Positions 1 to 9,000 of a stretch of 39,622 nucleotides of DNA are shown one piece after another. The notes beneath the pieces are model-generated. The model saw only the letters and a list, made by a program, of their open reading frames with translations, searched no databases and was not told where the DNA came from. The first letter of the stretch is position 1. Each line of letters begins with the position of its first letter. Made by a program: the position numbers and the translations under genes. The DNA comes from Bermanella sp. (GTDB lineage: Bacteria > Pseudomonadota > Gammaproteobacteria > Pseudomonadales > Oceanobacteraceae), in NCBI GenBank assembly GCA_002683575.1, contig NYTP01000035.1, positions 1 through 39,622 of the forward strand. Reading direction: 5' to 3'.

Positions 1-32
1 CGCGCCTTATTTTAGTGCAGGCCGCCTCCTCT

Positions 33-605
33 ATGAAAACTCTCTCTTTAACTACCGCCTTTCGCACCAGTCTATTTCTTCTGTTATCTATCGCTGTGTG
101 GAACCAATCTATTGCCGCCCATTCTACTAATCGCAATCATAATTATTTGGGCGCTAATATCGACTTTCAGCCTAATGCGATTACGAACTTGAAGCTGCCG
201 ATTAATGCACTTAAGGGTTCTCAGGTCAGTAGCAGTGATTCCCTTCAGATTAACTTCAAGGATAAAGGAACTATCACTATTCATACAGTCACAAAAGAAT
301 CCATCGGAATTAGTGTAGATATGCGTAACTACCCATCACACATTATGGGTCTAAAGAAAACGAATGAGGGAAATGATTACGCATTACTTGTTGATACTGC
401 GATTAAGAATGCAAGCATAAAGTATCAACCATTAAAAACAGCAACATTTAAGACACATAGTGGTGATGGTTATTTAGTTATTGGATTAAAAGGTTCCGTT
501 ATTTATCTAACGGATAATCTGGCTGATAATCTCATTACAAAAATTCATATTGAAGATATGAGCGAGCAGGACATCAATACTTTAATTATTAGAGGATTGC
601 TTTAA
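33..605 (+). CDS. Hypothetical secreted protein
   Basis: A 190-residue protein I do not recognise. An N-terminal Met-Lys followed by a hydrophobic stretch (about residues 10-23) and Ala-Ala near residue 29 look like a Sec signal peptide, so a periplasmic or surface location is inferred. The mature part is Ser/Thr/Asn/Ile rich with alternating hydrophobic residues, suggesting beta structure; no catalytic motif or cysteine pair is visible. I chose the ATG at 33 because it places the signal peptide correctly; the frame is also open from a GTG at 15, and nothing upstream of position 1 can be seen. The gene is noticeably AT-rich compared with the flagellar genes, as is the following gap, which may indicate a separate origin. 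Confidence 0.6.
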   Translation: MKTLSLTTAFRTSLFLLLSIAVWNQSIAAHSTNRNHNYLGANIDFQPNAITNLKLPINALKGSQVSSSDSLQINFKDKGTITIHTVTKESIGISVDMRNYPSHIMGLKKTNEGNDYALLVDTAIKNASIKYQPLKTATFKTHSGDGYLVIGLKGSVIYLTDNLADNLITKIHIEDMSEQDINTLIIRGLL

Positions 606-982
606 GAAATATTTTTTATTATCCATAATCGGATTCTATTATTTTTACTTTTAGTTGCAAAACCAATAGCTACCGAAATTTTAAGTGCACTCGCAACAAT
701 ATTGGTAATAACATGATACTCGGGTATAAAATATCGCTTCATAATTTTTTTTATTTTAAAGGTCTCCTGTAAGCCTTTATAAATTTATCTTTACACTATG
801 CTATTCATTGATTAAGTGCTGGTAATTAACGCCATAAAATTCTATTTTAGGCTAAATCCTAATTTTTCGTTCATTTCTAAGTATTCAATCCTGAGTGTTA
901 ATAGAAGATATTTACCCTATAGATGCAAGCTCTCTACTAATTCGTTACTATAGTGAGGTTACTTACAAATAAGGACAAAACT
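606..982. other. AT-rich intergenic region, no gene seen
   Basis: About 375 bases of strongly AT-rich DNA between two unrecognised genes. The frame after the upstream stop codon stays open to about 714 and would encode a Leu/Ile/Val-rich stretch, but it has no ATG/GTG start with a ribosome site, so I do not call it. A ribosome site (AAGGAC at 971-976) belongs to the next gene. A small hairpin, TTAGG and CCTAA followed by T5 near 848-865, could be a weak terminator. No convincing sigma-70 promoter was identified. Confidence 0.5.
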
Positions 983-1345
983 ATGATCACATATTTTTAT
1001 TGGGTGTTAGTACTTGCCCTAACATTAACCCCGCTTTATATCTTAGGAATCACCGCCAACAAGTGGAAAGCCGCTGCTATTGTGTCTACCTGTATTTTTA
1101 TTTTAGGCTGTGGTGCATATTTCTTTCACTTTCAACAAGTATTTGTCAAAAACTGGGGAGGGGTCATGACGGTGTCTGTACCGCAAGGCCACCAGCACAT
1201 GATGGCTACTTGGAAAAACGATAACCTTTGGCTAGAGAGTTATGAAGCAGAAACGAATACCTGTCATTTCAGAGAGTTTTCTAAGGGCGCGGTTTTGGAA
1301 GGAAAAGTACTCATTAAAAATTGTAATCCATTAATGGCAAAATAA
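983..1345 (+). CDS. Small membrane protein, unknown function
   Basis: A 120-residue protein of unknown function. Residues about 5-23 and 30-49 are hydrophobic and look like two membrane helices; the remaining C-terminal 70 residues are polar (for example GHQHMMATWKNDNLWLESY) and include two cysteines (in NTCHF and KNCNP), so they may form a small folded domain outside the membrane. The ATG at 983 is preferred over an in-frame GTG at 953 because AAGGAC lies 6 bases upstream. The gene converges on fliD and shares its terminator; this is the slot where fliS sits in many relatives, but the protein does not resemble FliS, which is soluble and helical. Confidence 0.6.
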   Translation: MITYFYWVLVLALTLTPLYILGITANKWKAAAIVSTCIFILGCGAYFFHFQQVFVKNWGGVMTVSVPQGHQHMMATWKNDNLWLESYEAETNTCHFREFSKGAVLEGKVLIKNCNPLMAK

Positions 1346-1351
1346 TTAATC

Positions 1352-1381
1352 AAAAAAATAGCCTTCAAAAGAAGGCTATTT
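1352..1381 (-). terminator. Rho-independent terminator after fliD (bidirectional)
   Basis: A perfect 11-bp stem (1356-1366 with 1371-1381) closes an AAAA loop. Read on the minus strand it ends in a run of seven T, so it terminates fliD strongly; on the plus strand a shorter T stretch may also stop the 120-residue membrane-protein gene. Confidence 0.9.
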
Positions 1382-1416
1382 AAATATTATTAAGCGTATT
1401 TTTTAATTAACCATTT

Positions 1417-4400
1417 CTATTTATTCGCATTAGCCATAGCTTCAAACTGTTGGGTAAGAAAATTTTCAGTGGTTTTTAATGTTGCTATGATAGAGTCATT
1501 ATATAAAAACTGCGATTTCAATCGCGCCTCTGTTGCAGCAATTCTCGCTTCAAAGCTTTCACGGTCTTCTGCTAATGTTTCATTTTGAGTATCTAGCGTA
1601 TTAAACTTGGTGGCTAGGGTACCTCTGTTAGGATCTAGGATATTTTGTAATAAATCTTTTAGTTGATCCGCAATACCGGAAACATAGGTTACGCTGCCCC
1701 TTTCACCTACATCACCACCTTGTACTTTGACTCGAATACCACTTGCGTCGTCCACTTCACCATCTTGCGCTTTACCCGTTTCACCATCGCCTTGCCCAAC
1801 GGTAAACCCTAGTGCATCAGATGCTTCGTTTGAAATGTCTTTAATTAATACACTTGAACCCACACCGGTACTCGTCGATATAATACCTATGGTTCCATAA
1901 GCCGCGGAGGTAATGTCATCGGTATAATCCACTTTAACTCCAAGGCCTTCCGCTTTCATATCCGGATTATCATTTATGGCCACTTCAATTGCATCTTCAA
2001 TAGCGCTAGCTAAGGCAGCACCTGTTCCATAAGTATCTGGTGCTATTGTAACCACGGCTTCAAAGCCATCTAGCTCAATCGTAAATTCATTATTAGTAGC
2101 ATCAATATCCACTGGACCATTTAAAATATCTGACTGACCGGCCACATAATAACCATTACTCGCAGCTACATTACCATTTTGAGCTGAAAGAAATTGTCCG
2201 CTGCCTTTTGCAGCCACACCATTAATAGTACCGGCAACATCTAAGCCCTTATTGATATCTGATTCTGTACCATCGGTTTCACGAATACCCAAAAAGGATA
2301 CAGCTGTTGCATCTACATTCGTAAAAGAAACCGTACTACCATTACCACCAATATTGATGGTTAACCCACCTTTGTCAGTGTCTGAGTTATAGTTATATTC
2401 GACAGCCGCTGTAATATCAGAACCAAAGTTAATGGCGTTATCCATACCCAATGCATCCAAGCCACCATTGTAAATAGTGTCTACCCCAGGCAGCCCTAAA
2501 GAGGCTTGTGCATTGGCATCGGCATTTTTAATTTCTATCTGAGCGGCACTACCAAACATAGCCGATGTTTTAACACCGTCACGCGATACTGTCTCAAAAT
2601 ATATTTGATCAGCACTATCCAATTTGGCAACAATGTCCCCCACTTCAAATTCACTATTGTTAAGAATTGCAACGTCCAATGCTTGCTGAATGGCATCTAA
2701 TGAATCGTCTTTATCTCCGCTACTGGCATTGCTATTAACATCTACATTTAATGTTACGCCATCGACAACCAGATCAAATGTCGCATTATTTGCACCGCTA
2801 AAATCAATGCCACCGCCGATTACAGCGCCACCTGATGTCACGGCCCCCTGCCCATCACTGGTTACTTGAATAGATTGTTCGTTACCTGCCACATTAGTGA
2901 CAAGCTCTAAACCATTGCCAGTACCTAACTGCGCTGTAACAACACCAGCACCATAGGCTGCATCTAATTTAGACTGAATATCGACAATATTATCACCGCT
3001 GTCTGCATCTAATAATATGGTTTGTTCGTTACCATTAACATTTAACGTAAAGCCGGCATTATTGGTGGTGAAATCGATGTTTGTTGAAATGTCCCGGGTG
3101 CCTTCGGTTGTGGTTGCACCGTAAACTTGGTCGGCTAGGTTAAGATCCCCTGCTAAATCGGTATTAATAGCTGTTTGCACTGCGCTCGCTAAATCATTAC
3201 CGGTTAAATAGGTACCTGCGGGAATGCTGACTGTGTTTGCACTTTCAGTACCGTTTAATTCAACCTGAAACTCCACATTACTGCCAAAGGTTAAACCTGG
3301 GTCTTTGCCATTAATTTGTGGACCATCGGTTGCATCTAGCCCTAGTAATAAGTCAGAGGTATTGGAGCCGACGGTTGTTATTTCAATAGAATCCGTTCCA
3401 CTTGGATTGGTTGTGCTTAAGACTAATTTACCGTCATCATTAAAATTAGCGATCACATCGCCATTTAAAGCCGTTGCATCAATTGCAGTTTGAATTGCTT
3501 GCAAGGTATCTTTGCGATCACCAAACTTACCATCACCATTTAAATCTAGACCATCCGCGTTTAAATTAACCGTAACGGCTTCTGCAGGGGCTGAATTTAA
3601 ACTCACTGAAAAGGTTGCATTGGAGCTTGCGAAATTAATGCCTTCATCTTCCGCCACGGTGCGATTTGCCGGTAACGTTGAAGTGCCATAACCGTTAAAA
3701 TATTCACTATTTAAACTGCTCAGCTCAACCCCCTTGAATTCACCGCTACCTAAAGTATTAAAACCTAAGGTGTTCGCTGTGTTTGAGTCAACCGAGGTGA
3801 AATATACTTGAGATTTAGAACCATACAAATTAGAGGTTAAATCAAAAGACTGGTTAGCCGCGTTATAGTCAACACTTACACTATAAGCACGATCTTTAAA
3901 GGACTTAGTGCTATTAATTTGCGATTGTATTTCAGCGGCTAACTCATCTGATGTGGCATAACTTCCCTGAGATAAAGTTACACTCGCTGTGGTGCCATTT
4001 ACATTCAATGAAAACTCATCATTGGCGTCGTTAATTAATACCGGTGATGAAAAGTCTAAAACACCGGCACTGCCACCTTCATAACTACCTTGGGTAGCAA
4101 CTTGAGTTATATTAATATCATATGTACCAGGTTTAGTATTGATTGAGTCATTTAAGAATGTAATGCGGTCATCAGTTGCAGAACCTTGATCAGCAAATAC
4201 GCCAATCACCGCTTCACGACTTTCGTTTAAACCTTTTAAAAATAAACTGGCATCGAATTTTAAATTAAAGCTGTCATTTTGATCGGTGTATATACCAAGC
4301 TCACTTAGAGAACGAAAATTTGTGCCCGTAATCCCCCCAACCGTACTGGTAAGAATTCCTTTAATTTGTGTATTGATTGAACGCAACGTGCTATCACCGA

Positions 4401-5379
4401 GTAACAAACTGCCCGTACTGGATTCTTGATCAAACTTGGTGAGATCTTTATACACATCCTGAAAACCATTATAGCCATCAATCATGGCTTGGACTTTTTC
4501 AGAAATACCAGCCACATCTGGCGACACTGTAATACTCACATTAGTGCCAACATCTTCCCCTTTTAAACTCAAGGTCACGCCATCGATCACTTCGGTAATC
4601 TCATTACTCGAACGGGTAATAGATAGACCGTTTACATTTAAAAGTGCGTCTTCACCCTGCTGTGTTTCCGATAAATTATTCGCAGGATTTTTCTGATTCT
4701 CATTATAAGCAAACGCAGAAAGACCTGATGTTGCTAAAGCACCACTGGCATCCTTAGCTATAATTTCCATACTGTAGTCTTCACCTGTATCTTCACTGGT
4801 GAGCTGTAAAACATAACCACTGCCGTCGTTAACGATATTGGCGCGCACACCAAAATCCTCGTTATTGATAGCATCACGTAAACCTTGCAGCGTATTATTA
4901 CCCGCCGTTATTTCAATACTTGCAGTACCCGCATCAGGGTTCGCTTCAAAGCTGTCATAATTGGCCCCCGCATAGGTGGTCGTACCCAGTGAAAAGGTTA
5001 AGGTACCTAAACCGACCGCATCGGTAACACTGGAATAAGATTGAGAAACTAAAGAATGGGCTTTCGCTGTGCGTTGTACTTCAACACTGTAGCTACCGGC
5101 AGGTGCGGATGATAAAGCCGTAGCCGTTAGAATGGTTTCGTCTGATGATTCCGCTTTGGTAGCGCCGACATTGCTGCTATCCGATAAGGCGACGATTGCC
5201 TCGGAAAAATCATATAACTTACTTTGTATTTCACCATACGCCGATATTTTAGCGTCTATGATTTCTTGTTGAGTATTTAATCGTAACTCACCCGCTGCTT
5301 TGTCAGCGTTGATGATGCTCTCGACTAAATCACTGGTGAGAAGGTCTGACCCAATGCCTAGGGATTCAATAGCAGCCAT
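1417..5379 (-). CDS. fliD: Giant flagellar filament cap protein FliD (HAP2)
   Basis: Filament cap that guides folding of flagellin at the tip. At 1320 residues it is nearly three times the usual 450-500. The FliD core is intact: N-terminal helices (1-65, SLGIGSDL motif), a hook-IN type segment near 125-205, the conserved middle to about 425, and the C-terminal part from about 1205 (GSVTYVSGIADQL, then a helix to the end). Residues about 440-1195 are an insertion of imperfect repeats, each starting with an N-x-x-F-x-[LV]-x-[LV]-[ND]-G strand, followed by a strand, a G-x-Y-x-[ST] turn and a helix such as LAAEIQSQIN. Units start near 448, 580, 698, 768, 858, 980 (degenerate) and 1090. Residues 611-624 (DLNGDGKFGDRKD) look like a dockerin-type calcium loop. 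GGAGG lies just before the start codon and a sigma-28 promoter upstream. No fliS follows. Confidence 0.95.
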   Translation of the reverse strand: MAAIESLGIGSDLLTSDLVESIINADKAAGELRLNTQQEIIDAKISAYGEIQSKLYDFSEAIVALSDSSNVGATKAESSDETILTATALSSAPAGSYSVEVQRTAKAHSLVSQSYSSVTDAVGLGTLTFSLGTTTYAGANYDSFEANPDAGTASIEITAGNNTLQGLRDAINNEDFGVRANIVNDGSGYVLQLTSEDTGEDYSMEIIAKDASGALATSGLSAFAYNENQKNPANNLSETQQGEDALLNVNGLSITRSSNEITEVIDGVTLSLKGEDVGTNVSITVSPDVAGISEKVQAMIDGYNGFQDVYKDLTKFDQESSTGSLLLGDSTLRSINTQIKGILTSTVGGITGTNFRSLSELGIYTDQNDSFNLKFDASLFLKGLNESREAVIGVFADQGSATDDRITFLNDSINTKPGTYDINITQVATQGSYEGGSAGVLDFSSPVLINDANDEFSLNVNGTTASVTLSQGSYATSDELAAEIQSQINSTKSFKDRAYSVSVDYNAANQSFDLTSNLYGSKSQVYFTSVDSNTANTLGFNTLGSGEFKGVELSSLNSEYFNGYGTSTLPANRTVAEDEGINFASSNATFSVSLNSAPAEAVTVNLNADGLDLNGDGKFGDRKDTLQAIQTAIDATALNGDVIANFNDDGKLVLSTTNPSGTDSIEITTVGSNTSDLLLGLDATDGPQINGKDPGLTFGSNVEFQVELNGTESANTVSIPAGTYLTGNDLASAVQTAINTDLAGDLNLADQVYGATTTEGTRDISTNIDFTTNNAGFTLNVNGNEQTILLDADSGDNIVDIQSKLDAAYGAGVVTAQLGTGNGLELVTNVAGNEQSIQVTSDGQGAVTSGGAVIGGGIDFSGANNATFDLVVDGVTLNVDVNSNASSGDKDDSLDAIQQALDVAILNNSEFEVGDIVAKLDSADQIYFETVSRDGVKTSAMFGSAAQIEIKNADANAQASLGLPGVDTIYNGGLDALGMDNAINFGSDITAAVEYNYNSDTDKGGLTINIGGNGSTVSFTNVDATAVSFLGIRETDGTESDINKGLDVAGTINGVAAKGSGQFLSAQNGNVAASNGYYVAGQSDILNGPVDIDATNNEFTIELDGFEAVVTIAPDTYGTGAALASAIEDAIEVAINDNPDMKAEGLGVKVDYTDDITSAAYGTIGIISTSTGVGSSVLIKDISNEASDALGFTVGQGDGETGKAQDGEVDDASGIRVKVQGGDVGERGSVTYVSGIADQLKDLLQNILDPNRGTLATKFNTLDTQNETLAEDRESFEARIAATEARLKSQFLYNDSIIATLKTTENFLTQQFEAMANANK

Positions 5380-5442
5380 GTAACCTCCGACAATCTAATA
5401 TACAAACCAGGGAATCACAAAAAGCAAAACCCGATACCCCAT

Positions 5443-5469
5443 TTAACGGCGATATCAGGTAATACTTTA
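5443..5469 (-). promoter_or_regulatory. Sigma-28 (FliA) promoter of fliD
   Basis: On the minus strand TAAA (5469-5466) and GCCGTTAA (5450-5443) are separated by exactly 15 bases, the FliA spacing; only one base of the -10 differs from GCCGATAA. It sits 64 bases before the fliD start codon, so fliD can be transcribed independently of fliC-flaG. Confidence 0.85.
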
Positions 5470-5588
5470 ACGTTTAACTAAAAGATTTAGTTATAAAAAC
5501 CTAGCCTACTCATTCCTAAGCCTAGCTAACTTTTTACTTATTACTGCTCTTTTAGCCTTGGTTTGCTTGATAGATCAAAATTAAATAA

Positions 5589-5987
5589 TTAAACCTGCGC
5601 ACTAAACAGTAACGTTGGTTCTTCACTATTCAATTTCTTTGCCATCTCAAGGGCCGCTTCGTTTGGAATTTGACGAACCAGTTGCTCAGATTGACGATCA
5701 TACACGCTGATCACCGTCTTGCCGCTGTCTTCATCCAGCCTAAAGTCTAAGTCTCGCTGTGTTTTTTGCACATACTCATTCAACTTAGACACCGCTTCTT
5801 TTACCTCAACGCTCTTAGCTTCGGCTGCGGCAGTTGCATCTTCAGTCGGCAATTTCTTGCCGGTTGATTCTACTTCTTTTGCCGCCTTGGCATTCACATC
5901 CGCTTTAGGCTTTTGTGATTGAACTTGAGGTGCCGAAGAAACCACGTTAGCCAACTGGCTAATATCTTTTGTGTTAATTTCATTCAT
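5589..5987 (-). CDS. flaG: FlaG family flagellar protein
   Basis: A 132-residue FlaG homologue; FlaG is associated with polar-flagellum filament length in Pseudomonas, Vibrio and Campylobacter, but its biochemistry is poorly defined. The N-terminal 65 residues are a low-complexity Ala/Lys/Glu/Ser region, longer than in many family members. The conserved FlaG block is residues about 69-125: a helix (VSKLNEYVQKTQRDLDF), a beta hairpin with GKTVISVYD and the signature QLVRQIPNEAAL. It lies between fliC and fliD, its standard position, 79 bases after fliC, and is probably transcribed by read-through from the fliC sigma-28 promoter past a strong hairpin in the gap. AGAGGTG lies 4 bases before the ATG. 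Confidence 0.92.
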   Translation of the reverse strand: MNEINTKDISQLANVVSSAPQVQSQKPKADVNAKAAKEVESTGKKLPTEDATAAAEAKSVEVKEAVSKLNEYVQKTQRDLDFRLDEDSGKTVISVYDRQSEQLVRQIPNEAALEMAKKLNSEEPTLLFSAQV

Positions 5988-6025
5988 ATTACACCTCTCT
6001 TCAAGTTAGTTTTCAGCTTACGCTG

Positions 6026-6053
6026 CCTGTAGGTAGGGACTCCTACCTACAGG
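6026..6053 (-). other. Strong hairpin between fliC and flaG
   Basis: A perfect 12-bp inverted repeat (6026-6037 with 6042-6053, CCTGTAGGTAGG arms, 4-base loop) directly after the fliC stop codon. On the transcribed strand no T run follows, so it is not a classic terminator. I infer an mRNA 3'-end protector or partial attenuator that keeps fliC message abundant relative to flaG. Confidence 0.75.
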
Positions 6054-6066
6054 TTTACTACCTAAC

Positions 6067-9000
6067 TTATCCGAGTAAAGAAAGAACCTGCTGAGGACCC
6101 TGGTTAGCCTGAGCTAAGATCGAAATACCGGCCTGCTGTAGCACCTGGGTACGCGATAGCTCGGCTGTTTCGGCTGCGAAGTCCGCATCTTGAATACGAG
6201 AGTTTGCAGCACTCAAGTTTTCAGAGGTGATCGCCAAGTTACTTACGGTTGATTCGATTCGGTTTTGAATCGCACCTAAATCAGCTCGTTGGCTCGCGAT
6301 TGCGCCAATGGCGTTGTCGATTGCTGTGAGTGCAGCGGTTGCACCCTCAAAGGTTGAGATATCAATATCTTCAAGGAACTGACCACTTTCACCACCACCA
6401 AACGTACCTGCAGTTAAACCCAATGATGCAAGTTCTTCAGATCCTTTCGTGCCAATATCAATGTTAATCTCTTTTGCAGAGTCTAACTGAATAGTAGAAT
6501 AGGTTGTCTCGTAGGTACGAGACTCAGCAGAACTCACTGCATTGGCCGCAATCGATGACGTATCGCCAAAGGTTGATTCACCAATCCCTTTAACTGTATC
6601 AGCATCTAAACCAAAAACAGCACCGATTGATTTTTCAGAGCCCGACCTATCATCAATTGCAATTGAGATATTTCGACCATCGGCTGCTTCAAGAGAGATG
6701 GATACACCATTATCGATGGCAGTCACACCTGTTTTGCCACTATTTTGGTTAATCAAATTTATGGCATCTGCTTTTGCTCTATCTGAATCAATCACACCTG
6801 CAGAGTCACCTTGAAGCGTCACGCTGCCCAAGTTCACACCATTTATATAAAGACCCGCTTGATCGCCTGTTTCAAAATCAGTAGACAAGTTAATGTCATC
6901 TTCAAGCGTAGAGCCATCACCACCAACCACTTTAGTAGAGTTAACGCTAGCGGTTACACCCGTCTCTTCACTTACTGCATTGATAGCATTTACCATGGCA
7001 ATGCCTGATAACGACTTCTCAGATGAGAGTATTCTGAAGCCATCTGAAGAAACCGTTGCAGAAGCCGTATCGTCTGCCGCCTGAGCTGAACCAATGGATA
7101 CGCCATTGATAGACATATCACCATCTTGTAAGCCATTCACCCCAGTAAATGAAGTTGTCTCACTCGCACCGCCCGAGGCAATAATTTCGCCACCGCCGGT
7201 TGGGTCCGAAATAGTGACACTGACATCTAAACCATCATCTGATACGTACTGCAAAGACCCTGCAACTTGAAGTGCTCCTGCATCAGAAGCATTAGCAGCA
7301 GCTGATGCACTAATAGAGCTGGTAGTGGCATCTAAGGTACCATCGTTTGTAATATCTAATGATAAGCGACGAGACTCAGCATCCGTGGATAAAGTTACGT
7401 CATTTCCACTGAAGTTGTTCACTTGTACATCTAGATAATCAGCAGTGCCATCATTTTTAACTACCGCAGATACTTGCATATCTACGCCACTGAAGTCTGC
7501 ACCATTAATGTCATCAGCAAGGGCTTGTAAGTAATCGGCGGCGGCATCGGCTGAGTCTGCAGTTATTGCTACCGCTACACCACCGATATTAAACGTATCA
7601 CCTACAGTGGCATTAAGATCATCCCCACCAACAAGCGCTTCTTTTTGAACTCGAAAGTTAACTTCTTCCCAGGCACTTACCCCATCAACGCCATTTAAAC
7701 TAGCAGCAATATCTGCAACCGTTGAATCTGATGCAAGAGCAGCTGGAGATTTATCGACACCGTCAACACTTACCGTTAATGCTGTTTGTGCACTTGCTCC
7801 TTGAGCGTTTTCGCCTGCTACATCAAAGTTGTCATTACCAGCTGCCACTAGTAAGTTAGCACCACCTGCAGCTCCTTGTTCAGCTATTGATACATTGACA
7901 GATTCAGTAGGGTCAGTCTTTGTTAACTTTAATTCACCTGACATGAAAGTTGGTGTGTCCGCCAGACTTGCTACCCCACCAAAGTTTGTTGCTAAAGTGG
8001 TTGTAGCTGCATCTGTCGCAACCTGCATAGATGTACTTGAAGTGTTAAGTATAGTTACTTCAACAGCGGTACCTGCATCATTGATTTTGGCACTAATTGT
8101 TGAAGAGCCCGCACTAAAAGTAGCAGCATTTAACGTATCTGTGATGTACGCTAATTCATCTCGGGCATCTACTGCACCATCGCCATCATAATCGTTAGTA
8201 GCATCAGCTTGTAAGGCAATTGCACCTGTATTACCGGCGCCATCTGTGAATGTAACGGTACCACCGGCAGCAGCAGCAGCATAACCGGTAATCTCAAAAG
8301 AAATTTGCTCTGCAGCAGTAACATTTACACCTAACGCATTAATACCTGTTGCAATCTGGGCAACACCCTCAGTAGCAGTCGAAGTATATTGAGTGGCCGT
8401 GCCATCGATATCAATAACCACCTCTGTCGCGGTTGTGATACCGATCAGAGCAGCAGCAGAATTATTGGCAACATTTGCATTACCTGCAATGATAACGCCG
8501 CCAGCATCAGTGCGCGCAGAAGTCTGGTAATTAGTACCCGTATCACCCATTACTTCTGCTTGAGTAGTATCAGATACTTTAGTGGTGACCATTGATGCTT
8601 GACCAGGTGTATATGTCCCTTCAGTTAGACCTGCATTCGCTAAGTCCCCACGACCAGTACCATTGCCACCTTCAATTTTAATTTCTGACACATCGGAGTC
8701 AGCAATTAAAGTATAACCGCCCTCATAAGTCGCAGAGTATTCTGTACCTGAAACAACTTCTTGCCCACCGGCTAAACCGGTTGCCTCAGCAAAATTAGCT
8801 GCCGTTAGATTGGTGAAACTTGCTGTATCAAATGATATTTGAATGTTTCGGCCATCTGCCGCAACTAAATTAACACCACCTGCGTCGGTTTCAGAATTAA
8901 CCGCCATAACGCCGGTTTGCTCAGATGCGGCATTAATAGCTTCAACTACACCAGCACGAGTCTGAGTGGCATTAGACGTGGTGGTTATATCAATGGATAC

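Noticed and set aside
606-714. Hydrophobic read-through frame after the first gene
   Set aside because: Would need a stop codon to be read through or a start codon that is absent; AT-rich DNA gives Leu/Ile/Phe-rich frames by chance.
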